From assembly GCA_963660495.1 (NCBI GenBank), contig CAVKYO010000070.1, positions 1 to 22,071 of the forward strand: 22,071 bases of DNA. Direction: 5' to 3'. This DNA is from CAG-877 sp963660495 (lineage in GTDB: Bacteria > Bacillota_I > Bacilli_A > RF39 > UBA660). The stretch's first letter is position 1. The number at the start of each line of letters is the position of its first letter. This document shows positions 1 through 7,912 of the stretch, piece by piece. A program made the position numbers and the translations under genes. The notes under the pieces were generated by a model. That model ran no database searches and had not been told where the DNA came from. It saw nothing but the letters and a program-made list of their open reading frames with translations.

Positions 1-2
1 GC

Positions 3-86
3 GTGCGTCCCGTCGTTTCACTTGCACCTGGGACCAAGACATCTGAGGGAGTTGGAACTGTTGATGATCCTTTTGTTGTTGAATAG
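3..86 (+). CDS. 3' end of a surface/pilin-type protein with RPVVSL C-terminus (partial)
   Basis: Only the last 27 codons and the TAG stop are in the window; the start lies upstream. The readable tail contains RPVVSLAPGT, then G-x-G-T-x-D-D-P-F-V-V. This is the same ending seen at the C-terminus of the vWA protein at 18107-21445 (RPAISLVSGT, then GDGSMTSPYVV). The shared ending identifies a C-terminal domain found, to my knowledge, in many exported proteins of gut Firmicutes, often ones with prepilin-like N-termini. The function of the whole protein cannot be judged from this fragment. Local base composition is noticeably more GC-rich than the rest of the window. Confidence 0.7.
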   Translation: MRPVVSLAPGTKTSEGVGTVDDPFVVE

Positions 87-131
87 AGATTTTAGTTATT
101 GTTAATTTTTCTGGTAATATGATTTTCTGTG

Positions 132-140
132 TGTTATAAT
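132..140 (+). promoter_or_regulatory. Extended -10 promoter of the prepilin-like gene
   Basis: A perfect TGTTATAAT extended -10 element lies 32 nt before the ATG at 173. No good -35 hexamer is found at 17 nt spacing, which is normal for extended -10 promoters. An AGAGGT ribosome binding site lies at 161-166. Confidence 0.6.
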
Positions 141-172
141 TTTTATATAATATTTATGATAGAGGTTATGAT

Positions 173-1396
173 ATGAGAAAGAATAATAAAGGTTTTACTT
201 TGGTTGAACTATTAGTAGCAATAGTAATTATGGGTATTATAACCGTTATGGCTTTACCAGAAGTTCAACAATTACAGTCTACAAATAGAGAAAAAAAGTA
301 TGTAAAGTATGAAGAATCGGTTACTTCATCTGCCAAATTGTATGTTGATTCTTATGAAGAAGATCTTTTTGGCACAGCTACAACTGGTTGTAAAGATCTT
401 GAGTATGATATGTTGTCAAGTAAGAATTTGTTAAAAGATTATGAGACTAATGGCGTTACTTGTAAAGGGCCTGATACTTTTGTTCATATTGAAAAAAAAG
501 ATGGTAAATATGTGTATCAGCCTTATATTACTTGTAAAAAAGATGAAAAAATAGTTTATCAAACTTCAACTCCAGTTTCTAGGTGTGATGCTATACCAGA
601 GTTTAATAGTCAAATAACAGGTAGTATTAGCATTAATGATGCTACCGAATGGACTAAAACAAAGACCGCTACTATTTCTTTTACGACTACTGCTGGAGGA
701 GGAATGCAAGAAAATAGTACGGGTTCTTATTGTATAGCTAATTCTTCTGGCGATTGTGTAACTAGTTTTAGTCCTAAAATTTTTAATGAAACGTCTGGTA
801 ATACTACTAATGTAACTGTTGATATAGATAATCCTTCATTATCTGGTACTTTTAAATTAAGATTTAAACCAATTAATATTCAAGATAAACATGGTAAAAC
901 ATATACTTCAGATCTTTACTCTGATAACTTTAACTTAGATAATACAGCACCAGTGATTACAGAAGTCTCTGAAACTACTTATACATGGGTTTATAAGAAA
1001 TTATTGGATTTTGATTTTGATGTTTTACGGATTAGATTTAATAATAATAATCCAGCTGGATCTGATGTTGCTTCAATAGTATATTCTTTGGATTCTAATG
1101 TTGCAGATAAAAGTGTACAGTGTAAGGTGGCTGATGAGCTTGATAAATCTTGGCTATTAAACGTTATTATAAATGTTTTCACAGAGTCTAATTCTTTTTC
1201 CGATCTTCTTAAAAATAGGGGATTTGAACTTTGCACTATTGACAATGTTAATAATCAATTTTATATTTCTAAAGATCAAATGGGCGATGCTGATAAAGTA
1301 TATATAAAAATTACTGATAAAGCTGGTAATTCATCTATATATGAATATAAAATGGGTAGTAATATTGCGGGTAGTGATATTATAGAAAAAGAATAA
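173..1396 (+). CDS. Type IV prepilin-like exported protein
   Basis: The 407-residue product starts with a short basic leader, then the type III signal KG/FTLVELLVAIVIMG. The predicted prepilin peptidase cut is after Gly7, with the usual Phe at +1 and Glu at +5. The helix at about residues 8-29 would both cross the membrane and pack in a pilus core. The rest is an extracellular region with four Cys around residues 70-140 and Thr/Ser/Asn-rich beta-type sequence. A late Ig-like stretch starts at DNTAPVITE and ends near TDKAGNS. At 407 residues it is much longer than a typical pseudopilin, so it may be a tip-like or adhesin-like minor pilin. The start is fixed by AGAGGT at 161-166. No assembly ATPase or prepilin peptidase is in the window. 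It converges with the Crp/Fnr gene, with 17 nt of overlap. Confidence 0.8.
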   Translation: MRKNNKGFTLVELLVAIVIMGIITVMALPEVQQLQSTNREKKYVKYEESVTSSAKLYVDSYEEDLFGTATTGCKDLEYDMLSSKNLLKDYETNGVTCKGPDTFVHIEKKDGKYVYQPYITCKKDEKIVYQTSTPVSRCDAIPEFNSQITGSISINDATEWTKTKTATISFTTTAGGGMQENSTGSYCIANSSGDCVTSFSPKIFNETSGNTTNVTVDIDNPSLSGTFKLRFKPINIQDKHGKTYTSDLYSDNFNLDNTAPVITEVSETTYTWVYKKLLDFDFDVLRIRFNNNNPAGSDVASIVYSLDSNVADKSVQCKVADELDKSWLLNVIINVFTESNSFSDLLKNRGFELCTIDNVNNQFYISKDQMGDADKVYIKITDKAGNSSIYEYKMGSNIAGSDIIEKE

Positions 1397-2006
1397 TAGT
1401 ATTCTTGTTGCGTTTGATTAATCCTTCTTTTTCTAACTTGTTTAATTCACGCATTAAGTTACTTCTATCTACGACGATGTATTCAGCTATAGCTTTGTAT
1501 GAAGTTGTTACTTTAAATACATTGTCGTTATTCATTCTTTGTTTTAAAAAATATAGAATTTTATCTCTTACTGTTTTTTGAGATAATAATTCTATTTTTT
1601 CATTTTGTTTACGATTATCCTTTATTAATAAATCAAATAAAGTAATTACTAAGTTGTTGTGAAAAGGACAATTCTTGTTACAATTTTTTAAAATATTATA
1701 ATAGTCAATAAAAATAACTTCAGTATCATTATTACTAAGTATATATATTTCATCCTCAGAATGTTGAAAAAATAAATTAGAAAAAATATCATTCTCCTTT
1801 AATTCACGTAAAATAGTAGTATTTCCATGAATATCAGTTTTTATAATAGAAGCCTTTCCATAAATAATAAAGCCAATTAATTTTTTATTAGAGAAATTAC
1901 TAATAATTAATTCCTTGTTTGTAAATACTTTACGATTTATATTTACACAGTTTGACAAATTACTTTTAAAACTATTTAGCTTTTCTTTTTCAATATTTTC
2001 ATACAT
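1380..2006 (-). CDS. Crp/Fnr-family transcriptional regulator
   Basis: The 208-residue protein has an N-terminal cyclic-nucleotide-binding-like beta barrel (about 20-105), a dimer helix, and a C-terminal winged helix-turn-helix at about 169-197 (SYKAIAEYIVVDRSNLMREL, then EKEGLI). Just before the long dimer helix is NCNKNCPFH, with Cys109 and Cys113. A similar Cys-x3-Cys-x-Phe-His block occurs, as I recall, in many anaerobe Crp/Fnr members. Whether it binds metal or an iron-sulfur cluster is not known from sequence. I chose the ATG at 2004-2006 because AGGAAG sits 9 nt upstream. An in-frame ATG at 2037-2039 lacks a ribosome binding site and would lie in the promoter. It is divergent from nrdD1 and shares the 2007-2120 control region, so it is a likely regulator of anaerobic dNTP synthesis and of itself. 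Effector unknown. Confidence 0.85.
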   Translation of the reverse strand: MYENIEKEKLNSFKSNLSNCVNINRKVFTNKELIISNFSNKKLIGFIIYGKASIIKTDIHGNTTILRELKENDIFSNLFFQHSEDEIYILSNNDTEVIFIDYYNILKNCNKNCPFHNNLVITLFDLLIKDNRKQNEKIELLSQKTVRDKILYFLKQRMNNDNVFKVTTSYKAIAEYIVVDRSNLMRELNKLEKEGLIKRNKNTIILFL

Positions 2007-2029
2007 ATTAATACACTTCCTATAAAATA

Positions 2030-2058
2030 ATTTTAACATTTTTTAGAATTGGTTGCAA
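2030..2058 (-). promoter_or_regulatory. Promoter of the Crp/Fnr gene (minus strand)
   Basis: Read on the minus strand, TTGCAA (2053-2058) and TAAAAT (2030-2035) are separated by exactly 17 nt, and TG stands one base before the -10 (extended -10). The -35 hexamer lies inside the 14-bp palindrome, so a protein bound there should block this promoter. Confidence 0.5.
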
Positions 2059-2065
2059 ATGCAAC
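2052..2065. promoter_or_regulatory. 14-bp palindrome, candidate Crp/Fnr-type operator
   Basis: GTTGCAAATGCAAC is a perfect inverted repeat (6-bp arms, 2-nt centre) between divergent crp/fnr and nrdD1 genes. Its length matches Crp/Fnr-family boxes, although the half-site differs from the classical FNR TTGAT. It overlaps the -35 of the regulator's own promoter and is centred about 41.5 bp upstream of the start point inferred for nrdD1. Confidence 0.55.
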
Positions 2066-2087
2066 AGTCTATTTTAAATATTTGAGT

Positions 2088-2093
2088 TATAGT
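2088..2093 (+). promoter_or_regulatory. Candidate -10 element for nrdD1
   Basis: TATAGT lies 27 nt before the nrdD1 start codon. The hexamer 17 nt upstream (CAGTCT) is not a -35 box, which would fit an activator-dependent promoter served by the palindrome at 2052-2065. The start point (about 2100) is inferred. Confidence 0.35.
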
Positions 2094-2120
2094 TTAATAC
2101 ATAAGATTGGAGAAGTTATT

Positions 2121-4250
2121 ATGCGTGATATTAAAATTATTAAAAAAAATGGAAATTTAGAAAAGTTTGATCCTGATAGAATAAGAAAAGCTGTTACTAC
2201 TAGTGCTGAGAGAGTAATGGTTGATTTAACAGATGAAGCTGTTGATAAAATAATAGATATAGTTTGGAATATGATTAATACTCAGACTACTAATCCTACA
2301 GTAGAACAAGTACATAGTTTTGTAGAATCTGCTTTAGATCAAGTTAATCCATTAGTAGCTAGAAGTTATAGAGAATATAGAGATTATAAAAAAGAAGTAG
2401 TTCATATTTTAGATAAAGTATATAAAAAGGCACAAGTAATTACTTATATTGGTGATAAAGAGTGTGCTAATATGGATAGTGCTTTAGTTACTACACAGAG
2501 ATGTTTAATATATAATAGTTTGAATAAAGAACTTTATAAAAAATTCTTTTTAACAGCTAATGAAATAGAAGCTTGTAAAGATGGATATATTTATATACAT
2601 GATATGAGTGCAAGACGTGATACAATGAATTGTTGTTTATTTGATATGGCTAATGTATTAAAAGATGGATTTGAGATGAGTAATATTTGGTATACAGAAC
2701 CTAAAACATTACAAACTGCTTTTAATGTCATGGGTGATGTTATTATTAATACTACGGCTATGCAATATGGGGGATTTACAGTACCAGAAGTTGATACTGT
2801 GTTAAAGAAGTACGCTAAGCTTACTTATAAAAAATATTATGATGAGTATTTAAATATTAAAGGAGATACTTTTAAAGAAGAAGCTGATAAATATGCTTGG
2901 GATAAAGTAAAAAGAGAGTGTGAACAAGGATATCAAGGAGTTGAGTATAAACTTAATACAGTTAGTTCTAGTAGAGGAGATTATCCTTTTGTTACATTTA
3001 CATTTGGTATTGATACAGATGAATATGCTAAACTTATAAGTAAAGTTATGTTAGATGTACATAGAGAAGGACAAGGTAAGAAAGGATTTAAAAGACCTAC
3101 GTTATTTCCTAAATTAGTATTTTTATATGATGAGAAATTACATGGTAAAGGTGGAGTATTAAGAGATAACTTTTTAGCAGCAATAAAATGTAGTCAAAAG
3201 ACAATGTATCCAGATTATTTATCATTAACTGGAGAAGGTTATGTTTGTGATATGTATAAAAAGTATGGAAGAGTAGTTAGTCCGATGGGATGTAGAGCAT
3301 TTTTATCACCTTGGTATGAAAAAGGGGGAATGGAACCAGTTGATAAAAATGATAAACCTGTATATATTGGAAGATTTAATATAGGGGCTATATCATTACA
3401 TTTACCTATGATTTTAGCTAAAGCTAGAGAAGAACAAAGGGACTTTTATGAAGTATTAGATTATTACTTAGAAATGATTAGGAAAATACATATTAGAACT
3501 TATCGTTATTTAGCTAAGAGAAAAGCTTCTACTAATCCTTTGGCATATTGTCAAGGTGGTTTTTATGGAGGTGATTTAAAGCCAGAAGAAGCAATTGAAC
3601 CAGTACTTAGATCTTCAACAGCATCTTTTGGAATAACAGCTTTAAATGAATTACAAGTTTTATATAATGGAAAAAGTATTGTTGAAGATGGAGAATTTGC
3701 TGTTGAAGTTTTAAAATATATAAATGAAAAAACTTTAGAGTTTAAGAAGGAAGATAATATTTTATACGCTATATATGGTACTCCTGCAGAGAATTTATGT
3801 GGATTACAAATAAAACAATTTAGAAAGAAATATGGTGTTATTGAAGGGGTAAGTTCTAGAGAATACGTTTCTAATAGTTTTCACTGTGGTGTATGGGAAG
3901 ATATTACTGGTATAGAAAAACAAGATTTAGAGAGTCGTTTTTGGGAACTATTTAAAGGTGGTAGAATTCAATATGTACGTTATAATTTAAGTTATAATAA
4001 AGAAGCTATGCTTACATATGTAGAAAGAGCTATGAAACTAGGTTTTTATGAAGGTGTTAATTTGAGTTTAGCTTATTGTAATAACTGTGGACATGAAGAA
4101 TTAGAAATGGATGTTTGTCCTAAATGCGGAAGTAGTGATCTTACTAAAATAGATAGAATGAATGGTTATTTATCATATTCTAGGGTACATGGAGATACAA
4201 TGTTAAGTAACGCAAAAATGGTAGAGATATCTGAAAGGAAGTCAATGTAG
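2121..4250 (+). CDS. nrdD: Anaerobic (class III) ribonucleoside-triphosphate reductase, intact
   Basis: This enzyme reduces ribonucleoside triphosphates to deoxyribonucleotides using a glycyl radical. The 709-residue protein opens with an ATP-cone (about 3-95, starting KKNGNLEKFDPDRIRKAV), the allosteric nucleotide site. The 10-stranded barrel follows, with the finger-loop Cys391 in SPMGCR as probable thiyl residue, then TPAENLCG and NSFH. The C-terminus has a zinc site CNNC...CPKC and the glycyl-radical loop RMNGYLSYSRVHGD with Gly682. The ATG at 2121 has GGAG 8 nt upstream. A longer frame from a TTG at 2049 has no ribosome binding site and would run through the operator, so it is rejected. 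It is followed directly by nrdG1. Activity requires anoxia and the NrdG activase. Confidence 0.95.
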   Translation: MRDIKIIKKNGNLEKFDPDRIRKAVTTSAERVMVDLTDEAVDKIIDIVWNMINTQTTNPTVEQVHSFVESALDQVNPLVARSYREYRDYKKEVVHILDKVYKKAQVITYIGDKECANMDSALVTTQRCLIYNSLNKELYKKFFLTANEIEACKDGYIYIHDMSARRDTMNCCLFDMANVLKDGFEMSNIWYTEPKTLQTAFNVMGDVIINTTAMQYGGFTVPEVDTVLKKYAKLTYKKYYDEYLNIKGDTFKEEADKYAWDKVKRECEQGYQGVEYKLNTVSSSRGDYPFVTFTFGIDTDEYAKLISKVMLDVHREGQGKKGFKRPTLFPKLVFLYDEKLHGKGGVLRDNFLAAIKCSQKTMYPDYLSLTGEGYVCDMYKKYGRVVSPMGCRAFLSPWYEKGGMEPVDKNDKPVYIGRFNIGAISLHLPMILAKAREEQRDFYEVLDYYLEMIRKIHIRTYRYLAKRKASTNPLAYCQGGFYGGDLKPEEAIEPVLRSSTASFGITALNELQVLYNGKSIVEDGEFAVEVLKYINEKTLEFKKEDNILYAIYGTPAENLCGLQIKQFRKKYGVIEGVSSREYVSNSFHCGVWEDITGIEKQDLESRFWELFKGGRIQYVRYNLSYNKEAMLTYVERAMKLGFYEGVNLSLAYCNNCGHEELEMDVCPKCGSSDLTKIDRMNGYLSYSRVHGDTMLSNAKMVEISERKSM

Positions 4251-4251
4251 T

Positions 4252-4794
4252 ATGAGATATCATAATATTACAAAGGCAGATATGTTAAATGGTGAAGGAC
4301 TTAGAGTTGTTTTATGGCTAGCTGGATGTTCTCATCATTGTCATGCTTGTCAGAATCCAATTACATGGGACGCTAATGATGGACTTATATTTGATGAGGC
4401 TTCTAAAAAAGAGATATTTGATGAATTAGAAAAAGACTGGTGCTCTGGTATTACTTTTTCTGGAGGAGATCCATTATATTTAGATAATAGAGAAGAATTA
4501 AGTACTTTAATGATGGAGATTAAAGAAAAATTTCCAGATAAAAATATTTGGTGTTATACTGGCTATACTTGGGAAGAATTGATGAAGCAAGTTAAAGATG
4601 ATAAGAATTTAAAAAATATATTAGATAGTGTTGATGTTTTACTTGAAGGTAGATTTGTACTTGGACTTGCTTTAGAAAAACTTCATTATGTAGGAAGTAG
4701 TAATCAGAGAATAATTGATGTTAAAAAAAGTCTTGATAATAATAAAATTAATTTGTATATTGATAATAGTAATATTTTAAAAGGAGAAGTTTAA
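4252..4794 (+). CDS. nrdG: Anaerobic ribonucleotide reductase activase (radical SAM)
   Basis: The 180-residue protein fits the usual NrdG size. CSHHCHAC supplies the Cys-x3-Cys-x2-Cys ligands for a [4Fe-4S] cluster, next to the conserved QNP. TFSGGDPL is the SAM-contacting GGDP motif, and NQRIIDVKKSL is the family's C-terminal signature. It generates the glycyl radical on the partner reductase, presumably NrdD1, using S-adenosylmethionine. The ATG follows the nrdD1 stop by 1 nt, with AAGGAA inside the end of nrdD1 about 11 nt upstream. The stop overlaps the dut start, so the three genes are translationally linked. Confidence 0.95.
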   Translation: MRYHNITKADMLNGEGLRVVLWLAGCSHHCHACQNPITWDANDGLIFDEASKKEIFDELEKDWCSGITFSGGDPLYLDNREELSTLMMEIKEKFPDKNIWCYTGYTWEELMKQVKDDKNLKNILDSVDVLLEGRFVLGLALEKLHYVGSSNQRIIDVKKSLDNNKINLYIDNSNILKGEV

Positions 4795-5264
4795 TGAAAA
4801 GACGTGGATTTGAAATTGTTAAAGGATATGAAGATAAAGGGATAAATTTGCCAGTTAGAAAGACTGCTCATTCAGCAGGATATGATGTAGAAGCAGCAGA
4901 AGATGTAGTTATTCCTATGTATAAGCCAGGTATTAAGCCAACACTTATTCCAACTGGTTTAAAGGGCTATTGTATGGATGATGAGTGTTTCTTATTACTT
5001 AATAGAAGTTCTGGACCTAAAAAAGGATTTTTAATGGCTAATAGTGTAGGATTAATTGATTCTGACTATTATGGAAATGAAGATAATGATGGGCATTTTT
5101 ACTTTGCTTATTTTAACTGTAGTGATCATGATATTGAAGTTAAAAAAGGGGATGTTATTGGGCAGGTTGTTTTTACTAAATTTTTAACTGTAGATAATGA
5201 TGAAGCTACTGGTACTAGAAATGGTGGATTTGGTTCAACTGATACGAAAATTAGAAAAATGTAA
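4794..5264 (+). CDS. dut: dUTP diphosphatase (trimeric dUTPase family)
   Basis: It hydrolyses dUTP to dUMP and pyrophosphate, keeping uracil out of DNA and supplying dUMP for dTMP synthesis. All five motifs of trimeric dUTPases are visible in 156 residues: AGYDVEA (1), NRSSGPKKGF (2), NSVGLIDSDYYGN (3, with the uridine-binding region), KKGDVIGQVVF (4) and the C-terminal arm TRNGGFGST (5). The start codon overlaps the nrdG1 stop (TAATG), and AAGGAGAAG at 4781-4789 is a strong ribosome binding site. Its place as third gene of the anaerobic nrd operon couples dNTP synthesis to dUTP clearance. Confidence 0.93.
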   Translation: MKRRGFEIVKGYEDKGINLPVRKTAHSAGYDVEAAEDVVIPMYKPGIKPTLIPTGLKGYCMDDECFLLLNRSSGPKKGFLMANSVGLIDSDYYGNEDNDGHFYFAYFNCSDHDIEVKKGDVIGQVVFTKFLTVDNDEATGTRNGGFGSTDTKIRKM

Positions 5265-5306
5265 AAAATGATTTTTTGTATTTTTTGATTTTTTGATGTT
5301 TTTAAA

Positions 5307-5350
5307 TTACTAATTTCTTTATTTTATAAGGAAATGGTAATTTTTATTTT
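5307..5350 (+). terminator. Rho-independent terminator after dut
   Basis: The arms TTACTAATTTCTTTAT and ATAAGGAAATGGTAA pair over about 15 bp with one bulge and two G-U pairs around a TTT loop. TTTTTATTTT follows at once. It closes the nrdD1-nrdG1-dut operon 42 nt after the dut stop. Confidence 0.7.
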
Positions 5351-5496
5351 GAAAAAAAATTGTTTTTTTAATATTTTAATTTTCCTAAATGTACAAAAAT
5401 GTAAATTGTCGTAAATCGAACAAAAATATTTTTTTGATGTTTTCTTTATATATCAACGTATTAAAAAAAATGGTAAAAAAAGTGTCGATTTTAGTA

Positions 5497-5525
5497 TTGA
5501 TTTTTGTTTCTTTAGTTTTTAAAAT
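5497..5525 (+). promoter_or_regulatory. Promoter of the second nrd operon
   Basis: TTGATT (5497-5502) and TAAAAT (5520-5525) are spaced by 17 nt, about 36 nt before the start codon at 5562. A GGGAGG ribosome binding site is at 5547-5552. I found no copy of the nrdD1 palindrome and no clear NrdR box in 5265-5561, so this operon may be controlled differently. Confidence 0.55.
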
Positions 5526-5561
5526 GAATTTAGAAGTTACTTATACGGGAGGTTTTTATAT

Positions 5562-7877
5562 ATGGTAGAAGTAAGTGAAAAGTTAGAAAATATTATGGTT
5601 ATAAAAAGAAATGGAAAAAAGGTTCCATTTGATGAGACTAAAATAGCTTTAGCAATAAAAAAAGGTTTTGATAGTGTAGAAATAGATAATGGTGAAGATG
5701 AGAAACTTCGTAAGTATGATTCTAAAGATATTCAAAAAGTATATCAAGCAGTTTTAAAAAGAATTGAAAAAGAAGTAAAGAATACTGATAAATTTCAAAT
5801 TGAACAAATTCAAGACTTTATTGAAGAAGAATTATCTTTAAAAGGATATGAAGATGTTTATAAATCATTTTCTGAATATCGTGAAAGAAGAACTTTATCA
5901 CGTCAATCATTTTTTGATGATAAGAAGACTCATAAATTTTTAAAATCTTTAGAAAACTTAGGATTGAAATCAGCAAACGAAGAAGACGCTAAAAGAGAAA
6001 ATGCTAATATTGATGGTAATAGTCCAATGGGTACTATGCTTCAATATGGATCTACTGTTTCAAGAGAATTTGCTAAAGCATATTTAATGAAACCTGAATA
6101 TGCAAAAATGCATGATGAAGGTGAAATTCACATTCACGATATGGACTTTTTAGCAATGGGTACTACTACTTGTTGTCAAATAGATTTATCAAGATTATTT
6201 AAAAATGGATTTGATACAGGTCATGGATATGTAAGACCTCCACAAGATATTTCAACTTATAGTTCACTTGCTGCGATAGTTATTCAAGCTAATCAAAATG
6301 ATCAACATGGTGGACAATCAATACCAGCACTTGATTATTATTTAGCACCTGGTGTTTTAAAAACATTTAAGAAACAATTTAAACAAACTATATATGACTT
6401 TTTAGATTTAGATGGTTTTATTGGTGTTATTAATATAGATAGAATTATTCGTGAAATCGATAAAGTAGAAAGTATTGAAGTTAATTTAGAAGAATTTTCT
6501 GATTATCAAAAAGGATCTAATAGAGTAAAAGAAATATTTAAATTAGCAAGTGAGAAAGCTGTACAAAAAACTGATAGAGCTACTCAACAAGCAATGGAAG
6601 CATTTATTCATAATTTAAATACAATGCATTCTAGAGCTGGGGCTCAAGTACCATTTTCATCAGTAAACTTTGGTACTGATACTTCTCCAGAAGGTAGAAT
6701 GGTTATTAGAAATTTACTTTTAGCAACAGATAGAGGTTTAGGTAATGGAGAAACTCCAATATTCCCAGTTTCAATATTTAAAGTAAAAGAGGGAATTAAT
6801 TATAATAAAGAAGATCCTAACTATGATTTATTTAGATTAGCTTGTAAAGTATCAGCTAAAAGACTTTTCCCTAACTTCGCATTTGTTGATGCTCCATTTA
6901 ATTTACAATATTATAAACCAGGAGATATTAATACTGAAATAGCTTATATGGGATGTCGTACAAGAGTTTTGGCAGATGTTACTTCACCTGATAATCAAGT
7001 TGTTACTGGTAGAGGAAATTTATCATTTACAACAATTAATTTACCTAGACTTGGTATTAAATATGGTATAGCTTTAAAAGAAAGAGATAAAGCAGATATG
7101 AAAGGCTTTTATGAAGAACTTGGAGAAATCATGGATAAGGTTCGTGATCAATTACTTGAAAGATTTGAAGTACAATGTAGTAAACATTCATATAACTTTC
7201 CATTCTTATTAGGAGAAGGAGTTTGGACCAATGGTGAAAAATTAAAACCTACTGATCGTTTAAGAAAAGTATGGAAACATGGTTCATTATCAACTGGATT
7301 TATAGGTCTTGCGGAGTGTTTAAAGGCTTTAACTGGTGAGCATCATGGTGAAAGTAAAAAAAGTCAGAAATTAGGCCTTGAGATAATTAAATTTATGAGA
7401 AACAGATGTGATGAAAATTCACAAAAATATAATTTAAACTTTACTTGTTTAGCTACACCAGCTGAAGGATTATCTGGAAGATTTACAGCTATTGATAGAG
7501 CAATTTATGGAAAAATTAAAGGTGTTACTGATAGAGAATATTATACAAATTCATTCCATGTACCAGTTTATTATAATATTAGTATTGTTGATAAGATTAA
7601 GACTGAAGCTCCTTATCATGAATTTACTAATGGTGGACATATTTCATATATTGAATTAGATGGAGATGTTGCTAGTAACGTTGATGCTTTTGAAAAAGTT
7701 ATTCGTATAATGAAAGAATCTGGTATTGGATATGGAGCAATTAACCATCCAGTAGATAGAGATCCAGTATGTGGATATGTTGGTGTAATTAATGATGTTT
7801 GTCCAGGTTGTGGAAGACATGAATTTGAAGGAATACCTGTAGAACAAATTACAGCACCTGAGTGTTGTGGAAGATAA
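5562..7877 (+). CDS. nrdD: Anaerobic ribonucleotide reductase core, lacking the glycyl-radical loop
   Basis: The 771-residue protein starts with an ATP-cone (about 10-110, MVIKRNGKKVPFDETKI). The reductase barrel carries finger-loop Cys465 in YMGCRTRV, TPAEGLSG and NSFHVPVY. The C-terminus has PVCGYVGVINDVCPGCGRHE and then PECCGR, consistent with a zinc site. It ends there, before the expected R-x-x-G-Y-L glycyl-radical loop. That loop is encoded by the next gene in another frame behind its own ribosome binding site. The core should be inactive alone and would need the small partner plus NrdG2. It differs from NrdD1 in length, C-terminal layout and signature motifs, so the two are old paralogs rather than a recent duplication. 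A sequencing frameshift is unlikely because several stops and an AGGAGG occur in the gap. Confidence 0.9.
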   Translation: MVEVSEKLENIMVIKRNGKKVPFDETKIALAIKKGFDSVEIDNGEDEKLRKYDSKDIQKVYQAVLKRIEKEVKNTDKFQIEQIQDFIEEELSLKGYEDVYKSFSEYRERRTLSRQSFFDDKKTHKFLKSLENLGLKSANEEDAKRENANIDGNSPMGTMLQYGSTVSREFAKAYLMKPEYAKMHDEGEIHIHDMDFLAMGTTTCCQIDLSRLFKNGFDTGHGYVRPPQDISTYSSLAAIVIQANQNDQHGGQSIPALDYYLAPGVLKTFKKQFKQTIYDFLDLDGFIGVINIDRIIREIDKVESIEVNLEEFSDYQKGSNRVKEIFKLASEKAVQKTDRATQQAMEAFIHNLNTMHSRAGAQVPFSSVNFGTDTSPEGRMVIRNLLLATDRGLGNGETPIFPVSIFKVKEGINYNKEDPNYDLFRLACKVSAKRLFPNFAFVDAPFNLQYYKPGDINTEIAYMGCRTRVLADVTSPDNQVVTGRGNLSFTTINLPRLGIKYGIALKERDKADMKGFYEELGEIMDKVRDQLLERFEVQCSKHSYNFPFLLGEGVWTNGEKLKPTDRLRKVWKHGSLSTGFIGLAECLKALTGEHHGESKKSQKLGLEIIKFMRNRCDENSQKYNLNFTCLATPAEGLSGRFTAIDRAIYGKIKGVTDREYYTNSFHVPVYYNISIVDKIKTEAPYHEFTNGGHISYIELDGDVASNVDAFEKVIRIMKESGIGYGAINHPVDRDPVCGYVGVINDVCPGCGRHEFEGIPVEQITAPECCGR

Positions 7878-7912
7878 AAATAAAAAATAAAAAGATAGGA
7901 GGAATATTTATT

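Noticed and set aside
2049..2120. Longer nrdD1 start at TTG 2049
   Set aside because: No Shine-Dalgarno, it would translate through the palindrome and promoter, and the ATP-cone begins right after the ATG at 2121, which has GGAG at proper spacing.
5265..5561. NrdR box or a second copy of the nrdD1 palindrome before nrdD2
   Set aside because: No ACAC-type NrdR inverted repeat and no GTTGCA half-sites were found; only short A/T inverted repeats such as TACA-AAAA-TGTA, which are expected by chance at this composition.
7656..7847. Minus-strand frame inside nrdD2
   Set aside because: Antisense of a strongly conserved reductase; no ribosome binding site or family resemblance. The same applies to minus-strand frames at 991-1245, 12856-13056 and 16837-17103.
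7862..7912. nrdD2 as a simple frameshifted pseudogene
   Set aside because: A single indel would not join the frames cleanly: the gap has several stops in the core frame, an AGGAGG and an ATG at good spacing. The small frame also keeps every residue of the radical loop and is followed by a coupled nrdG.
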